In this document: piece by piece, positions 53,477 through 61,748 of the stretch | Layout of the letters: each line of letters begins with the position of its first letter | How positions within the stretch are numbered: position 1 is the first letter of the stretch | NCBI RefSeq assembly: GCF_900624995.1 | Contig: NZ_UYXQ01000009.1 | Coordinates: 1 to 64,000, forward strand | DNA: 64,000 nt | Source: Pseudomonas antarctica | GTDB lineage: Bacteria > Pseudomonadota > Gammaproteobacteria > Pseudomonadales > Pseudomonadaceae | Direction of reading: 5' to 3' | Made by a program: the position numbers and the translations under genes | Notes under the pieces: generated by a model | The model's database searches: none | Told to the model about the DNA's origin: nothing | Seen by the model: the letters and a program-made list of their open reading frames with translations, nothing else

Positions 53477-53998
53477 CTACTCTTGAAGTTCGTAGACGTA
53501 AATTTTCTGCGCATCCATCTGATAACCGGCATCCGCCAATTCACTCGAAGACGGTTTGACCTGCATCTCGCCTTCGATCCAATACGGCTGGTACAGCTCA
53601 TCGAGTTTCACCCCGATTTCGCTTTTCACATGCACGATCTGGTTCGACGGCGGTGGCGGCACATGGATGCACGCGCCGAAATACGGCACCAGCAAGAACT
53701 CGGTGGTGCGGCCTTCTTCGCTGACTTCCAGCGGCACGATGTAACCCGGCAAACGGATGTGCTTACCGTCGAGGCTCTGCACCACCGGCGCGTTGGGCAA
53801 GTCCTGTTTCGCGGCCGGCGCCGACTCGACCGACAACGCATCGGCCATGTTCGACAAGTCGTGCAGCGGCTTCATATTGGGGATTTCCGGCGGCGCGTCC
53901 GGCGGGATCATCTCCTGCCAGGACAGGTCCTTGGGCTGATCTTGCGCCCAGGCGGGCACCACCACCCACAGCAACAATGCAAACAGGGCACGACGCAT
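53477..53998 (-). CDS. DUF3299 periplasmic protein of the zinc-responsive operon
   Basis: The 173-residue protein has a signal peptide (MRRALFALLLWVVVPAWAQ) and the DUF3299 domain, with the core GYIVPLE ... FLLVPYFGACIHVPPPP. It is the last gene of the DUF2796-ABC operon, the same order as PA4063-PA4066 in P. aeruginosa. The start at 53998 has a strong GAGGAAGG upstream; an ATG at 54013 overlapping the permease stop (ATGA) is possible. A role in metal handling outside the inner membrane is inferred. Confidence 0.8.
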   Translation of the reverse strand: MRRALFALLLWVVVPAWAQDQPKDLSWQEMIPPDAPPEIPNMKPLHDLSNMADALSVESAPAAKQDLPNAPVVQSLDGKHIRLPGYIVPLEVSEEGRTTEFLLVPYFGACIHVPPPPSNQIVHVKSEIGVKLDELYQPYWIEGEMQVKPSSSELADAGYQMDAQKIYVYELQE

Positions 53999-54009
53999 CG
54001 ACGCCTTCC

Positions 54010-55275
54010 TCATAAACGTATGGACAGGCCATCGGCCAAGGATTGTCTGTAGGCGCGCCACGCGGGCACGCTGCCCATCAACAGCGCCGCCGCCAGGATA
54101 CCGGCGAGCAACGTCCATTCATATTCGCTGGGCCACGACATCGGCAGGTCCAGGCCATAGTTGGCCTGCAAGTAGCCGCGCGACGCGGCGATGCACACGT
54201 ACAACAAGCCGACGCCCGCCACCACGCCGGACAAAGCCAGGGCGAAGGCTTCGAAGATCAGCAACGTTGCGATATGCCAGGGCCGGGCGCCCACCGAACG
54301 CAGGATCGCCATTTCGCGGCGGCGCTCGTTGAGGCTGGTGAGGATCGCCGTGAGCATGCCAATCAAACCCGTCAGCACCACGAACAGCGAGATCACGAAC
54401 AGCGCTTTTTCGGCGGTGCCCATCATGCTCCACAGCTCTTGCAGGGCCACGCCGGGCAGGATCGCCAGCATCGGTTCGCCACGGAATTCGTTGATCTCGC
54501 GTTGCAGGGCGAAGGTGGAAATCTTGTTGTTCAGGCCGAGCATAAACGCGGTGATGGCTTGCGGGGTCAGGTCCATATTGCGTGCCTGATCGGCGCTGAT
54601 GCGGCCTTTGCCCTGGGCCGGCACGCCGTTGTGCCAATCAATATGAATCGCTTCCATACCGCCGAGGCTGATGTGCAGCGTACGGTCAACCGGCGTGCCG
54701 GTGCGCTTGAGAATGCCAACCACGGTGAACGGCTTGTCATCGTGTTTCACCAGGCTGACCACCGCGACACCATGCGCCAGTACCAGCTTGTCGCCCAGCG
54801 TGTAATGCAGCGCATCGGCCACTTCGGCACCGAGCACCACTTCAAATGGGTCGGTGGCGAAGGCGCGGCCGCTGGCCAGTTCGAGGTGTTGCTTGCGGCC
54901 GTACTGGTAGTGCTCGAAGTAGGATTCGTTGGTGCCCATCACCCGATAGCCACGGTGCGAGTCGCCGAGGGAAATCGGGATCGCCCATTTCACCTGCGGG
55001 CTGGCGGCGAAGTGTTCAAAGCTGTCCCAACGGATGTTGTTGGTGGCGTTGCCGATGCGGAACACCGAGTACAGCAGCAAGTTGACCGAGCCCGAGCGCG
55101 CGCCGACGATCAGGTCGGTGCCGCTGATGGTGCTGGCGAAACTGTTGCGCGCTTCAACCCGCACGCGCTCCACCGCGAGCAACAAGCAGACTGAAAGCGC
55201 GATGGCGAAGGCGGTGAGGATCGCGGTAAAGCGGCGGTTAGCCAGGCTGGCCATGGCTAGACGAAACAAATACAT
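54010..55275 (-). CDS. ABC transporter permease, FtsX/MacB-like
   Basis: The 421-residue inner-membrane protein has one N-terminal membrane segment (about 16-38), a large periplasmic domain, and three C-terminal segments from about residue 285, the layout of MacB/LolE-type type VII ABC permeases. It probably acts mechanically on periplasmic partners rather than importing a solute. The ATG at 55275 starts one base after the ATPase stop. It belongs to the zinc-responsive operon. Confidence 0.87.
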   Translation of the reverse strand: MYLFRLAMASLANRRFTAILTAFAIALSVCLLLAVERVRVEARNSFASTISGTDLIVGARSGSVNLLLYSVFRIGNATNNIRWDSFEHFAASPQVKWAIPISLGDSHRGYRVMGTNESYFEHYQYGRKQHLELASGRAFATDPFEVVLGAEVADALHYTLGDKLVLAHGVAVVSLVKHDDKPFTVVGILKRTGTPVDRTLHISLGGMEAIHIDWHNGVPAQGKGRISADQARNMDLTPQAITAFMLGLNNKISTFALQREINEFRGEPMLAILPGVALQELWSMMGTAEKALFVISLFVVLTGLIGMLTAILTSLNERRREMAILRSVGARPWHIATLLIFEAFALALSGVVAGVGLLYVCIAASRGYLQANYGLDLPMSWPSEYEWTLLAGILAAALLMGSVPAWRAYRQSLADGLSIRL

Positions 55276-55276
55276 C

Positions 55277-55987
55277 TCAAACCTCTGCGGGCGTGGCGGC
55301 GCGATTGAGTTCGGCCAGCGACAGGTGGCGGTCGAACAGCGGCGCGAGGCTCTGGTCATGGCTGACAAACAACAGGCTGGCACCGGCGTCACGGCATTCG
55401 GCAAACAACAGCTGAATGAAGGCTTCGCGAGCGTCGTAGTCCAGGGCCGAGGTGGGTTCGTCGGCAATCACCAGTTCCGGTTGGCCGATCAACGCACGGG
55501 CAGCAGCCACCCGTTGTTGCTGGCCGATGGACAGTGAGTCGGCACGGCGCTCCAGCAGGTCTTTATCCTTTAAGCCCAGGTGCGCGAGCAAGGTCGCGGC
55601 AGCCTGGTCAACGCTGCCGTGGCGCTGAATCGCCCGTTGTGCGCGCAGCTTGGAGAAGTGGCAAGGCAGCTCGACGTTCTCGCGCACCGACAAAAATGGC
55701 AGCAGGTTGAACTGCTGGAAAATATAGCCGGTGTGGTCGACGCGGAAGCGGTCGCGGGCGCCGGCCGAGAGTGCGGTCAGCTCCTGGCCGAGCAGGCGAA
55801 TGCTGCCCTGGCTGGGTTTCTGTACACCGCCCAACAGCCCGAGCAGCGTGGTTTTGCCACTGCCGCTGGGGCCTTTGAGAAACAGGGTTTCGCCAGCTTC
55901 CAGGCGGAAGGCGGGGATGTCCAGCAACTGTGGGTGGCCGGGCCAGTTGAAGCCCAGGTCGGACAGTTCGATTAACGCTTGGGTCAT
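55277..55987 (-). CDS. ABC transporter ATP-binding protein
   Basis: The 236-residue ATPase has Walker A GPSGSGKTT (39-47), a Q-loop (FQQFNLLPF), signature LSIGQQQ (152-158; usual LSGGQ has Ile in place of the first Gly) and Walker B LVIADE (172-177). It is of the LolD/MacB type and surely pairs with the next gene's permease. It is separated from the DUF2796 gene by 90 bases that hold a REP-like hairpin. Confidence 0.9.
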   Translation of the reverse strand: MTQALIELSDLGFNWPGHPQLLDIPAFRLEAGETLFLKGPSGSGKTTLLGLLGGVQKPSQGSIRLLGQELTALSAGARDRFRVDHTGYIFQQFNLLPFLSVRENVELPCHFSKLRAQRAIQRHGSVDQAAATLLAHLGLKDKDLLERRADSLSIGQQQRVAAARALIGQPELVIADEPTSALDYDAREAFIQLLFAECRDAGASLLFVSHDQSLAPLFDRHLSLAELNRAATPAEV

Positions 55988-56030
55988 GGGAAATCAGTGT
56001 CGCCTGGTTGTAGGAAATGGCGCCGATCAC

Positions 56031-56060
56031 CTGTGGGAGTAGGCAAGCCAGCTCCCGCAG
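56031..56060. repeat. Single REP-like hairpin inside the operon
   Basis: CTGTGGGAG (56031-56039) and CTCCCGCAG (56052-56060) pair with one G-T, with AGGCAAGCC in the loop. It lies between the DUF2796 gene and the ATPase gene and may affect the relative mRNA level of the two. Confidence 0.55.
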
Positions 56061-56077
56061 TGACTGGTTTTTTTAGA

Positions 56078-56680
56078 TCAGAATTTCAGGGTAGCTGCCT
56101 GGGCCGTTGCTTCCACACCTTGCTGGCCGCTTGGGCTGATCAGTTGTACCTGAATTTTCTGGGTGGCGGGGAAGGTCTTGAACACCTGGCTCAGGTCCAG
56201 ATTGCTCAGGGCTGTTGGCGTGGCGCAGGTGAACTGGTAGTGGGCGTGGATTTCGCTGTGGTCGTGATGATGTTCGTGGGCGGCCGTGCCTTTGCCGTCG
56301 GTGGCGTGGTCGTCATCGTCGTCATGATCGGCTTCAGGCTTGTCGCCGAACAACGGGCTGTTGAGTTCCTGGGTGCTGATCACGCAACCGGCGGACTTGG
56401 GCAGGTTGAACAGCGCCAGCGGGTTTTCCAGCTGTTTGCGTGCGGCGGCAACCTTGGCTTTGTCGGCGGCGCTGGTGGCCAGGTGTTCGAAACCCACCAG
56501 GTTCATTGCCGGGCTGTCCAGCTCAAGCGCCAGGGCCTGGCCGTCGAGCACTGCGTTGAGGCGGCCGACGCCGTGTTCATGAGCGCCTAGGCTGCCGTGC
56601 TCATGGTCATGATCGTCGTGAGCATGGGCGATAGCCAATGGCAACAGGGCAAACGGCAAAGCAAGCAGCAGACGGCGCAT
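56078..56680 (-). CDS. DUF2796 zinc-binding periplasmic protein
   Basis: The 200-residue protein has a signal peptide (about 1-20, ending AIAHA) followed directly by a His/Asp-rich stretch (HDDHDHEH), and a second metal-rich stretch near residues 118-142 (DHDDDDDH ... HEHHHDHS). These are typical zinc-binding patterns. The ortholog in P. aeruginosa, PA4063, is induced under zinc limitation. The ATG at 56680 has GGAG upstream, and a Zur-like operator follows further upstream. It is the first gene of the operon. Confidence 0.87.
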   Translation of the reverse strand: MRRLLLALPFALLPLAIAHAHDDHDHEHGSLGAHEHGVGRLNAVLDGQALALELDSPAMNLVGFEHLATSAADKAKVAAARKQLENPLALFNLPKSAGCVISTQELNSPLFGDKPEADHDDDDDHATDGKGTAAHEHHHDHSEIHAHYQFTCATPTALSNLDLSQVFKTFPATQKIQVQLISPSGQQGVEATAQAATLKF

Positions 56681-56713
56681 GAGAAGGCTCCAGAACATGA
56701 AAGTTTTGTTATG

Positions 56714-56726
56714 TGATCTTATAACA
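56714..56726 (-). promoter_or_regulatory. Candidate Zur operator of the zinc operon
   Basis: GTGATCTTATAAC (56714-56726, forward strand) matches 10 of 13 bases of the core GTTATAATATAAC found at gammaproteobacterial Zur sites. A wider inverted repeat TTGTTAT / ATAACAA surrounds it (56707-56728). A -10-like TATAAG on the reverse strand overlaps the site, as expected for a repressor. Confidence 0.55.
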
Positions 56727-56810
56727 ATAGTGCCAGAGTTTGACCGCCCGCTTGGCGTTGCGCAAGCCGCGTGGGAGCATGCCTGTCAGAAAAGTGCAGG
56801 AGTAAGGGCG

Positions 56811-57152
56811 ATGTTGCGAATTCGTGGAACCGTCGGCGACCTGCCGGTGGACTTGACCCTGGAGCTGGACGACGGCGATTGGGCGCGCTTGGGCGCCCAC
56901 TTGCACGCGGCCCCCGCGCCGAGCGAGCCAACGGCTGCGCCGGTCAAACAGAGCGACGATCTGTGGCAGAGCGCCCAGGACCTGTTGCGCATGGCCGGGC
57001 AACTCAACGGGCTGGAATTGCTCGACCAGTTGGAAGGCTTGGCCGGCGATGCGGCTTCAGGCAAGCGCCTGCTGGTGCGTCTGCGCCATAGCGCCAAGGT
57101 GAAGGTAGCCAGCGGCGGCGATACGCCGCTGTACAGTTGGGTCGGCGATTAA
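56811..57152 (+). CDS. Hypothetical protein (113 residues)
   Basis: This small acidic soluble protein (MLRIRGTVGDLPVDLTLELDDGDWARL ...) has no signal peptide or known motif. A conserved neighbour in Pseudomonas, it lies between the zinc operon and ybbN. The ATG at 56811 has AGGAG 8 bases upstream. Its stop codon and that of the converging ybbN share the same TTAA at 57149-57152. Its function is unknown to me. Confidence 0.7.
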   Translation: MLRIRGTVGDLPVDLTLELDDGDWARLGAHLHAAPAPSEPTAAPVKQSDDLWQSAQDLLRMAGQLNGLELLDQLEGLAGDAASGKRLLVRLRHSAKVKVASGGDTPLYSWVGD

Positions 57153-58021
57153 TACAGCGCAGCGAACAACTTGCGCCGGTACACGGTGACCAACGGGTGG
57201 TCATTGCCGAGCAGTTCGAACACCTGCAGCAAGGTCTTGTGTGGCAAGCCTTCGCTGTAGCTGCGGTTGCGGATAAACAGCTTGAGCAAACCTTCCAGCG
57301 CCGCATCGTATTGCTGGCGTGCCAGTTGCTGAATCGCCAACTGGTAGGCCGCTTCATCGTCCTGCGGGTTTTGCGCCAGGCGGCTTTTCAAGTCGGCGGC
57401 GTCGGGCAGGTCGGCAGCCTGGCGCAGGAAGGTGATCTGCGCCTTGGCCCCGGCGAGGGCGGCTTTGTGATCATCGCTTTTCACCGCGTCGAGCACGGCC
57501 TGGGCTTCGCCCAACTCACCGCGTTCGGCCAGGCAGCGCGCGTACAGGATCAGGGCGGCGGCATTGGTGTTGTCTTCGCCCAATAGTGCCACCAGCACCG
57601 CTTCGGCGTCGCTGATACGGCCTTCGGCAAACAGCGCCTGGGCCTGTTCCAACGGGTCAGCCGCGGCGGGCGGCGGCATCTGCACATGCGGCTCCAGCAT
57701 CCCCCGCACCGCCGACTCCGGCTGCGCCCCGGCAAACCCATCCACCGGCTGGCCGTCCTTGAACAGCACCACGGTGGGCAGGCTTTGAATGCCAAAGCGC
57801 GCGACGATATCCTGCTCGGCCTCGCAATCGACCTTGGCCAGCAGCAACTCGCCCTGATAACGCTCGGCAATTTTCGCCAACATGGGCATCAACGCCTTGC
57901 ACGGCGCGCACCACTCGGCCCAGAAATCCACGAGTACGGGTTTTTCGAAGGAGTTCTGAATAACTGCCTGGTCGAAGTTGGCGGTGGTGACGTCGAAGAT
58001 GTACGGCGTGGGCTCACTCAT
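57149..58021 (-). CDS. ybbN: Thioredoxin-like co-chaperone YbbN (CnoX)
   Basis: The 290-residue protein has an N-terminal thioredoxin domain (residues about 1-115) and C-terminal TPR-like repeats. In E. coli YbbN/CnoX protects clients from oxidation and hands them to GroEL or DnaK. Here the active site is WAEWCAPCK (Cys38, Cys41), a redox CxxC, while E. coli YbbN has SxxC, so this form may be a real oxidoreductase. The ATG at 58021 gives MSEPTPYIFDVTT. Cytoplasmic. Confidence 0.92.
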   Translation of the reverse strand: MSEPTPYIFDVTTANFDQAVIQNSFEKPVLVDFWAEWCAPCKALMPMLAKIAERYQGELLLAKVDCEAEQDIVARFGIQSLPTVVLFKDGQPVDGFAGAQPESAVRGMLEPHVQMPPPAAADPLEQAQALFAEGRISDAEAVLVALLGEDNTNAAALILYARCLAERGELGEAQAVLDAVKSDDHKAALAGAKAQITFLRQAADLPDAADLKSRLAQNPQDDEAAYQLAIQQLARQQYDAALEGLLKLFIRNRSYSEGLPHKTLLQVFELLGNDHPLVTVYRRKLFAALY

Positions 58022-58100
58022 GGGGCATCTCGAATAAAGCGGGAATGGGGCAACTATAAGGGCTGCCACGGTTGGCTGAAAGCGTGGTTGATTCACGATC

Positions 58101-58170
58101 GCTCTCGCAGGCACGCCAGCGCCCACAGAGGGGCGCGGTCAACTGTGGGAGCGGGCTTGCCCGCGATGGC
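58101..58170. repeat. REP doublet between ybbN and the methyltransferase
   Basis: A degenerate reverse REP (CTCGCAGGCACGCCAGCGCC) at 58101-58128 and a good forward REP (GTGGGAGCGGGCTTGCCCGC) at 58143-58170 face each other. The methyltransferase stop codon lies 2 bases beyond the second element. Confidence 0.75.
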
Positions 58171-58171
58171 C

Positions 58172-58828
58172 TCAAGGGCGCCGCGAATGGTACAGGCTCA
58201 CCTTGCGGAACTCCCAAGGCTCGGCCAAGTCGGGCAACGTCAGCGCATCAAGGATTCCCAGACGCTGATAAGCCGGGTGCTGGAAGTCCCGCACCCGCGA
58301 ATCAGCCACCAGGGCTTCGCGGCCGCGCGTCAGGAACTGGTCGAGCAGCGCCAGGTTGGCACGGTCGTAGAGCACATCGGCGACCAGGATCAGGTCGAAG
58401 CGGTCGGCTTCGGCGAAAAAGTCCGCTGAATAACCCAGCTGCACGCCGTTGAGCTCAGCATTCGCCCGGCAGGACGCCAAGGCCAATGGGTCAAGGTCGC
58501 AGGCCACCACTTCCTGTGCGCCCGCCTTGACGGCGGCGATTGCGGCCACGCCGGAACCGGCGCCGAAATCCAGCACACGTTTGCCGGCGACCCACTGCGG
58601 GTTCGCCGCCAGGTAGCGCGCCAGCGCCAAACCGCTGGCCCAGCAAAAACTCCAGTACGGCGGCTCATGCAGGATGCGCCGGGTTTCTTCGGGGCTGAAG
58701 GCGCGGTCCATGTTGTCCGCGTCCAACAGCCACAACGATAACTCGGTGCCCGGCAGCGGGCAGGGCACCAGGTGTGCGTCGCCGATTAGTTCGCTGAGGG
58801 CACGTTGCAAGTCCAGCGGTGGCGTCAT
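58172..58828 (-). CDS. SAM-dependent methyltransferase (METTL20/PrmA-like)
   Basis: The 218-residue protein has motif I DFGAGSG (87-93) and a later VADVLYD, with the upstream EPPYWSFCWASG typical of the ETFB/PrmA-like lysine methyltransferase group. The substrate is probably a protein, but which one cannot be said. It is followed (transcriptionally) by ybbN after a REP doublet and preceded by a lipoprotein gene with a 4-base overlap. Confidence 0.8.
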   Translation of the reverse strand: MTPPLDLQRALSELIGDAHLVPCPLPGTELSLWLLDADNMDRAFSPEETRRILHEPPYWSFCWASGLALARYLAANPQWVAGKRVLDFGAGSGVAAIAAVKAGAQEVVACDLDPLALASCRANAELNGVQLGYSADFFAEADRFDLILVADVLYDRANLALLDQFLTRGREALVADSRVRDFQHPAYQRLGILDALTLPDLAEPWEFRKVSLYHSRRP

Positions 58829-59280
58829 GGTGCCTTGACGAGTTGCAGGGGGCCGGTGGTCTGAGTAATCGCCTGGGTGATGTGCACGGCGGGCAGGTGC
58901 AAGATCAACTGGCCGGACTGGCTGGCGCGCCCACGCAGTTCAACGCGTGCACCGGCCGGGAAGGCTTCGGGGTTGAAGCGCAGGCGGAAGGCCAGGGGCT
59001 TGCCGTTGCCGGTCAATACGCTGCTGGCGAGCAGTTGCTGCGGGCGGTTGCGCTCGTCGATCACCAGCAGTGCCAGTTCGACTTCGGCACCGGCGGGGAT
59101 GTTGGTGAGGTTGCCATTGATTTCCCGTTGATAGGCCGGTAGGGGGCCGAGGTCTTCAATGCCTGGGACTTTTTTCTCTTGGGCGGGCGTTGGTTGAGGC
59201 GTCGAAGGCTTGGGGGCTTCGCTGCTGCAGGCGACCAGAAAACTGAACAGGGCGAGTAAAACAAGTGGTCGTAACTGCAT
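58825..59280 (-). CDS. YbaY-like lipoprotein
   Basis: The 151-residue protein has a lipoprotein signal with lipobox LVAC (lipidated Cys18) and a C-terminal immunoglobulin-like domain of the YbaY family. Position +2 is Ser, so Lol-dependent transfer to the outer membrane is likely. The ATG at 59280 is preferred because it places the lipobox normally. It overlaps the methyltransferase start by 4 bases. Confidence 0.82.
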   Translation of the reverse strand: MQLRPLVLLALFSFLVACSSEAPKPSTPQPTPAQEKKVPGIEDLGPLPAYQREINGNLTNIPAGAEVELALLVIDERNRPQQLLASSVLTGNGKPLAFRLRFNPEAFPAGARVELRGRASQSGQLILHLPAVHITQAITQTTGPLQLVKAP

Positions 59281-59419
59281 GTACGGCTCCAGAAAGGACA
59301 AAATCCGTGGCTTAAAAAATATGAAACATAATAGTCAGCCTATATACCGTAAAGGCTATGGCTTGTCTTGCCACAGGGATGCGCTACCATGGCCCTCCCT
59401 TTTTTTGTTGCCTGCCACC

Positions 59420-59890
59420 ATGCACTGTCCCTTCTGCGGTGCCAACGACACCAAGGTCATTGACTCGCGTCTGGTCGCCGAGGGCGATCAAGTACGTCGC
59501 CGGCGCGAATGCCTGGCCTCTGGCTGCGGTGAACGTTTCACCACCTTCGAAACCGCCGAACTGGTACTGCCACGTCTGATCAAGTCCGACGGCAGTCGCC
59601 AGCCTTTCGACGAAGAAAAACTGCGCGCCGGTATGCAGCGCGCCCTGGAAAAACGCCCGGTGAGTGTCGAGCGGCTGGAGGCGGCGCTGGCGCATATCAA
59701 GCACAAGCTGCGCGCGACCGGCGAGCGCGAGGTCAAGAGCCTGGTGGTTGGAGAGCTGGTGATGGGCGAGCTGCAAAAGCTCGACGAAGTCGCCTATATC
59801 CGTTTCGCCTCGGTGTATCGACGCTTCCAGGACCTCAATGAGTTCCGCGAAGAAATCGACCGCCTGGCCCGTGAGCCGGTCAAGAAATGA
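59420..59890 (+). CDS. nrdR: Transcriptional repressor NrdR
   Basis: NrdR senses ATP/dATP and represses ribonucleotide reductase genes. The protein has 156 residues: a zinc ribbon (Cys3, Cys6, then Cys31 and Cys36), RRRRE, and the ATP-cone domain from about residue 50 ([15 protein letters not shown] ...). The second knuckle is CLASGC, two residues longer than the CxxC of most NrdR proteins. The start MHCPFCG at 59420 is typical. Its stop overlaps the ribD ATG (ATGA). Confidence 0.95.
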   Translation: MHCPFCGANDTKVIDSRLVAEGDQVRRRRECLASGCGERFTTFETAELVLPRLIKSDGSRQPFDEEKLRAGMQRALEKRPVSVERLEAALAHIKHKLRATGEREVKSLVVGELVMGELQKLDEVAYIRFASVYRRFQDLNEFREEIDRLAREPVKK

Positions 59891-61023
59891 ACCCACCCTC
59901 TGCTGAACAGGCTGTGCTCGACGCCCATTACATGGCACGCGCCCTCGAATTGGCGCGCAAGGGCGTGTACACCACTCACCCCAACCCGCGTGTGGGTTGC
60001 GTGATTGTGCGTGACGGGCAGATTGTCGGCGAAGGCTGGCATGAGCGCACCGGCGAACCCCACGCCGAACCGAATGCCCTGCGCGCCGCTGGCGACAAGG
60101 CGCGCGGCGCCACGGTCTACGTGACGTTGGAACCTTGCAGCCATCATGGGCACACACCGCCGTGTGCCGACGCACTGGTGACCGCCGGTGTGGCGCGGGT
60201 GGTGGCCGGGATGCAGGACCCGAACCCCGAAGTGGCCGGCCGCGGTTTGCGGCGATTGGCGCAAGCCGGTATCGAAACCTGCAGTGGCGTGCTGGAAAGT
60301 GAAGCGCGCGCGCTGAACCCGGGTTTCCTCAAACGCATGGAACACGGCCTGCCGTTTGTGCGGGTCAAGCTGGCGATGAGCCTGGACGGCCGCACCGCGA
60401 TGGCCAGCGGCGAAAGCCAATGGATCACCGGCCCAGCTGCCCGCGCCGCCGTGCAGCGCCTGCGTGCCGAGGCCAGTGTGGTGTTGACCGGTGCCGATAC
60501 CGTCTTGGCCGACGGCGCCCGGCTGACCGTGCGCGCCGCTGAATTGGGCCTGGATGAAGCCAACACGGCGCTGGCCATGTCCCGCCCGCCGTTGCGCGTG
60601 TTGATCGACGGGCGCCTGCGGGTACCGCTCAACGCGCCGTTCTTCAAGGCTGGCCCGGCGTTGGTGATCACCTGTGTGACGCCGGAGAACCAATTCCCCC
60701 GTGGCCCCGAGTGCCTGGTTGTGCCGGGCGTTGACGGTCAGGTTGACCTGCGTTCGGCGCTGGTCGCCCTGGCCGCCCGTGGCGTCAACGAAGTGTTGGT
60801 CGAAGCCGGGCCGAGCCTGGCGGGCGCGTTTGCCCAGCAAGGGCTGGTGGACGAGTACGTGATATTCGTCGCCGGCAAGTTCCTCGGCTCCGCCGCCCGG
60901 CCTTTGCTGGACTGGCCGCTTGAGAAACTGGCCGACGCCCCCCAACTCAAGATCACTGAAATGCGCGCTGTTGGCGACGACTGGCGAGTCACTGCCATAC
61001 CTATGCCACCAGCGAGCGTATAA
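59887..61023 (+). CDS. ribD: Riboflavin-specific deaminase/reductase
   Basis: RibD deaminates the pyrimidine product of GTP cyclohydrolase II and then reduces its ribosyl side chain. The 378-residue protein has the zinc deaminase motif His59-Ala-Glu61 and the [11 protein letters not shown] pair (Cys84, Cys93), then the reductase domain from about residue 150 ([11 protein letters not shown]). It starts in the nrdR stop (ATGA). A TATAAT sits over its stop codon. Confidence 0.97.
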   Translation: MNPPSAEQAVLDAHYMARALELARKGVYTTHPNPRVGCVIVRDGQIVGEGWHERTGEPHAEPNALRAAGDKARGATVYVTLEPCSHHGHTPPCADALVTAGVARVVAGMQDPNPEVAGRGLRRLAQAGIETCSGVLESEARALNPGFLKRMEHGLPFVRVKLAMSLDGRTAMASGESQWITGPAARAAVQRLRAEASVVLTGADTVLADGARLTVRAAELGLDEANTALAMSRPPLRVLIDGRLRVPLNAPFFKAGPALVITCVTPENQFPRGPECLVVPGVDGQVDLRSALVALAARGVNEVLVEAGPSLAGAFAQQGLVDEYVIFVAGKFLGSAARPLLDWPLEKLADAPQLKITEMRAVGDDWRVTAIPMPPASV

Positions 61024-61070
61024 TTCTGACCGGGCGCTCAAACGCCCGTCCCGTTTTCCAGGAGAAGGCC

Positions 61071-61733
61071 ATGTTCACCGGCATTATCGAATCCATCGGC
61101 AGCATCCGTGCCATGACCCCCAAAGGCGGCGACATCCGCCTGCTGGTTGAAACCGGCAAGCTGGATCTCGGCGACGTCAAGTTGGGCGACAGCATCGCCG
61201 TCAGCGGTGTATGCCTGACCGTCATCGAGCTGCCGGGCAACGGCTTTGCCGCCGATGTCAGCCGGGAAACCCTGGACTGCACCGCGATGAACGACCTCAA
61301 GGCCGGCAGCCCGGTCAACCTGGAAAAAGCCCTGACCCCGACCACGCGTCTGGGCGGCCACTTGGTCAGCGGCCACGTCGACGGCGTCGGCGAAGTGGTT
61401 TCGCGCAGCGAAAACGCGCGTGCCGTGGAATTTCGCATCCGTGCGCCAAAAGAACTGGCCAAGTACATCGCCCACAAAGGCTCGATCACCGTCGACGGCA
61501 CCAGCCTGACCGTGAACGCCGTGAATGGCGCCGACTTTGAACTGACCATCATTCCCCACACCCTGAGCGAAACCATCATGGCGTCGTACCAGCCAGGTCG
61601 CCGGGTGAATCTGGAAGTTGACTTGCTTGCCCGTTACCTGGAGCGCCTGTTGTTGGGCGATAAGGCCGCAGAGCCAGCTTCTGGGAACATCACTGAAAGT
61701 TTTTTAGCCGCTAACGGCTACCTGAAATCCTGA
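61071..61733 (+). CDS. ribE: Riboflavin synthase alpha subunit
   Basis: Riboflavin synthase joins two lumazine molecules to riboflavin and a pyrimidine. The 220-residue protein begins MFTGIIESIGSI and shows two similar barrel repeats, the second around MFTG-like SGHVDGVGEV. The ATG at 61071 has AGGAGAAG upstream. The 47-base space from ribD holds a small hairpin (GGGCG ... CGCCC). Named ribE here to match Pseudomonas practice; others call it ribC. Confidence 0.96.
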   Translation: MFTGIIESIGSIRAMTPKGGDIRLLVETGKLDLGDVKLGDSIAVSGVCLTVIELPGNGFAADVSRETLDCTAMNDLKAGSPVNLEKALTPTTRLGGHLVSGHVDGVGEVVSRSENARAVEFRIRAPKELAKYIAHKGSITVDGTSLTVNAVNGADFELTIIPHTLSETIMASYQPGRRVNLEVDLLARYLERLLLGDKAAEPASGNITESFLAANGYLKS

Positions 61734-61748
61734 CCAAGGGGGTGCCGC

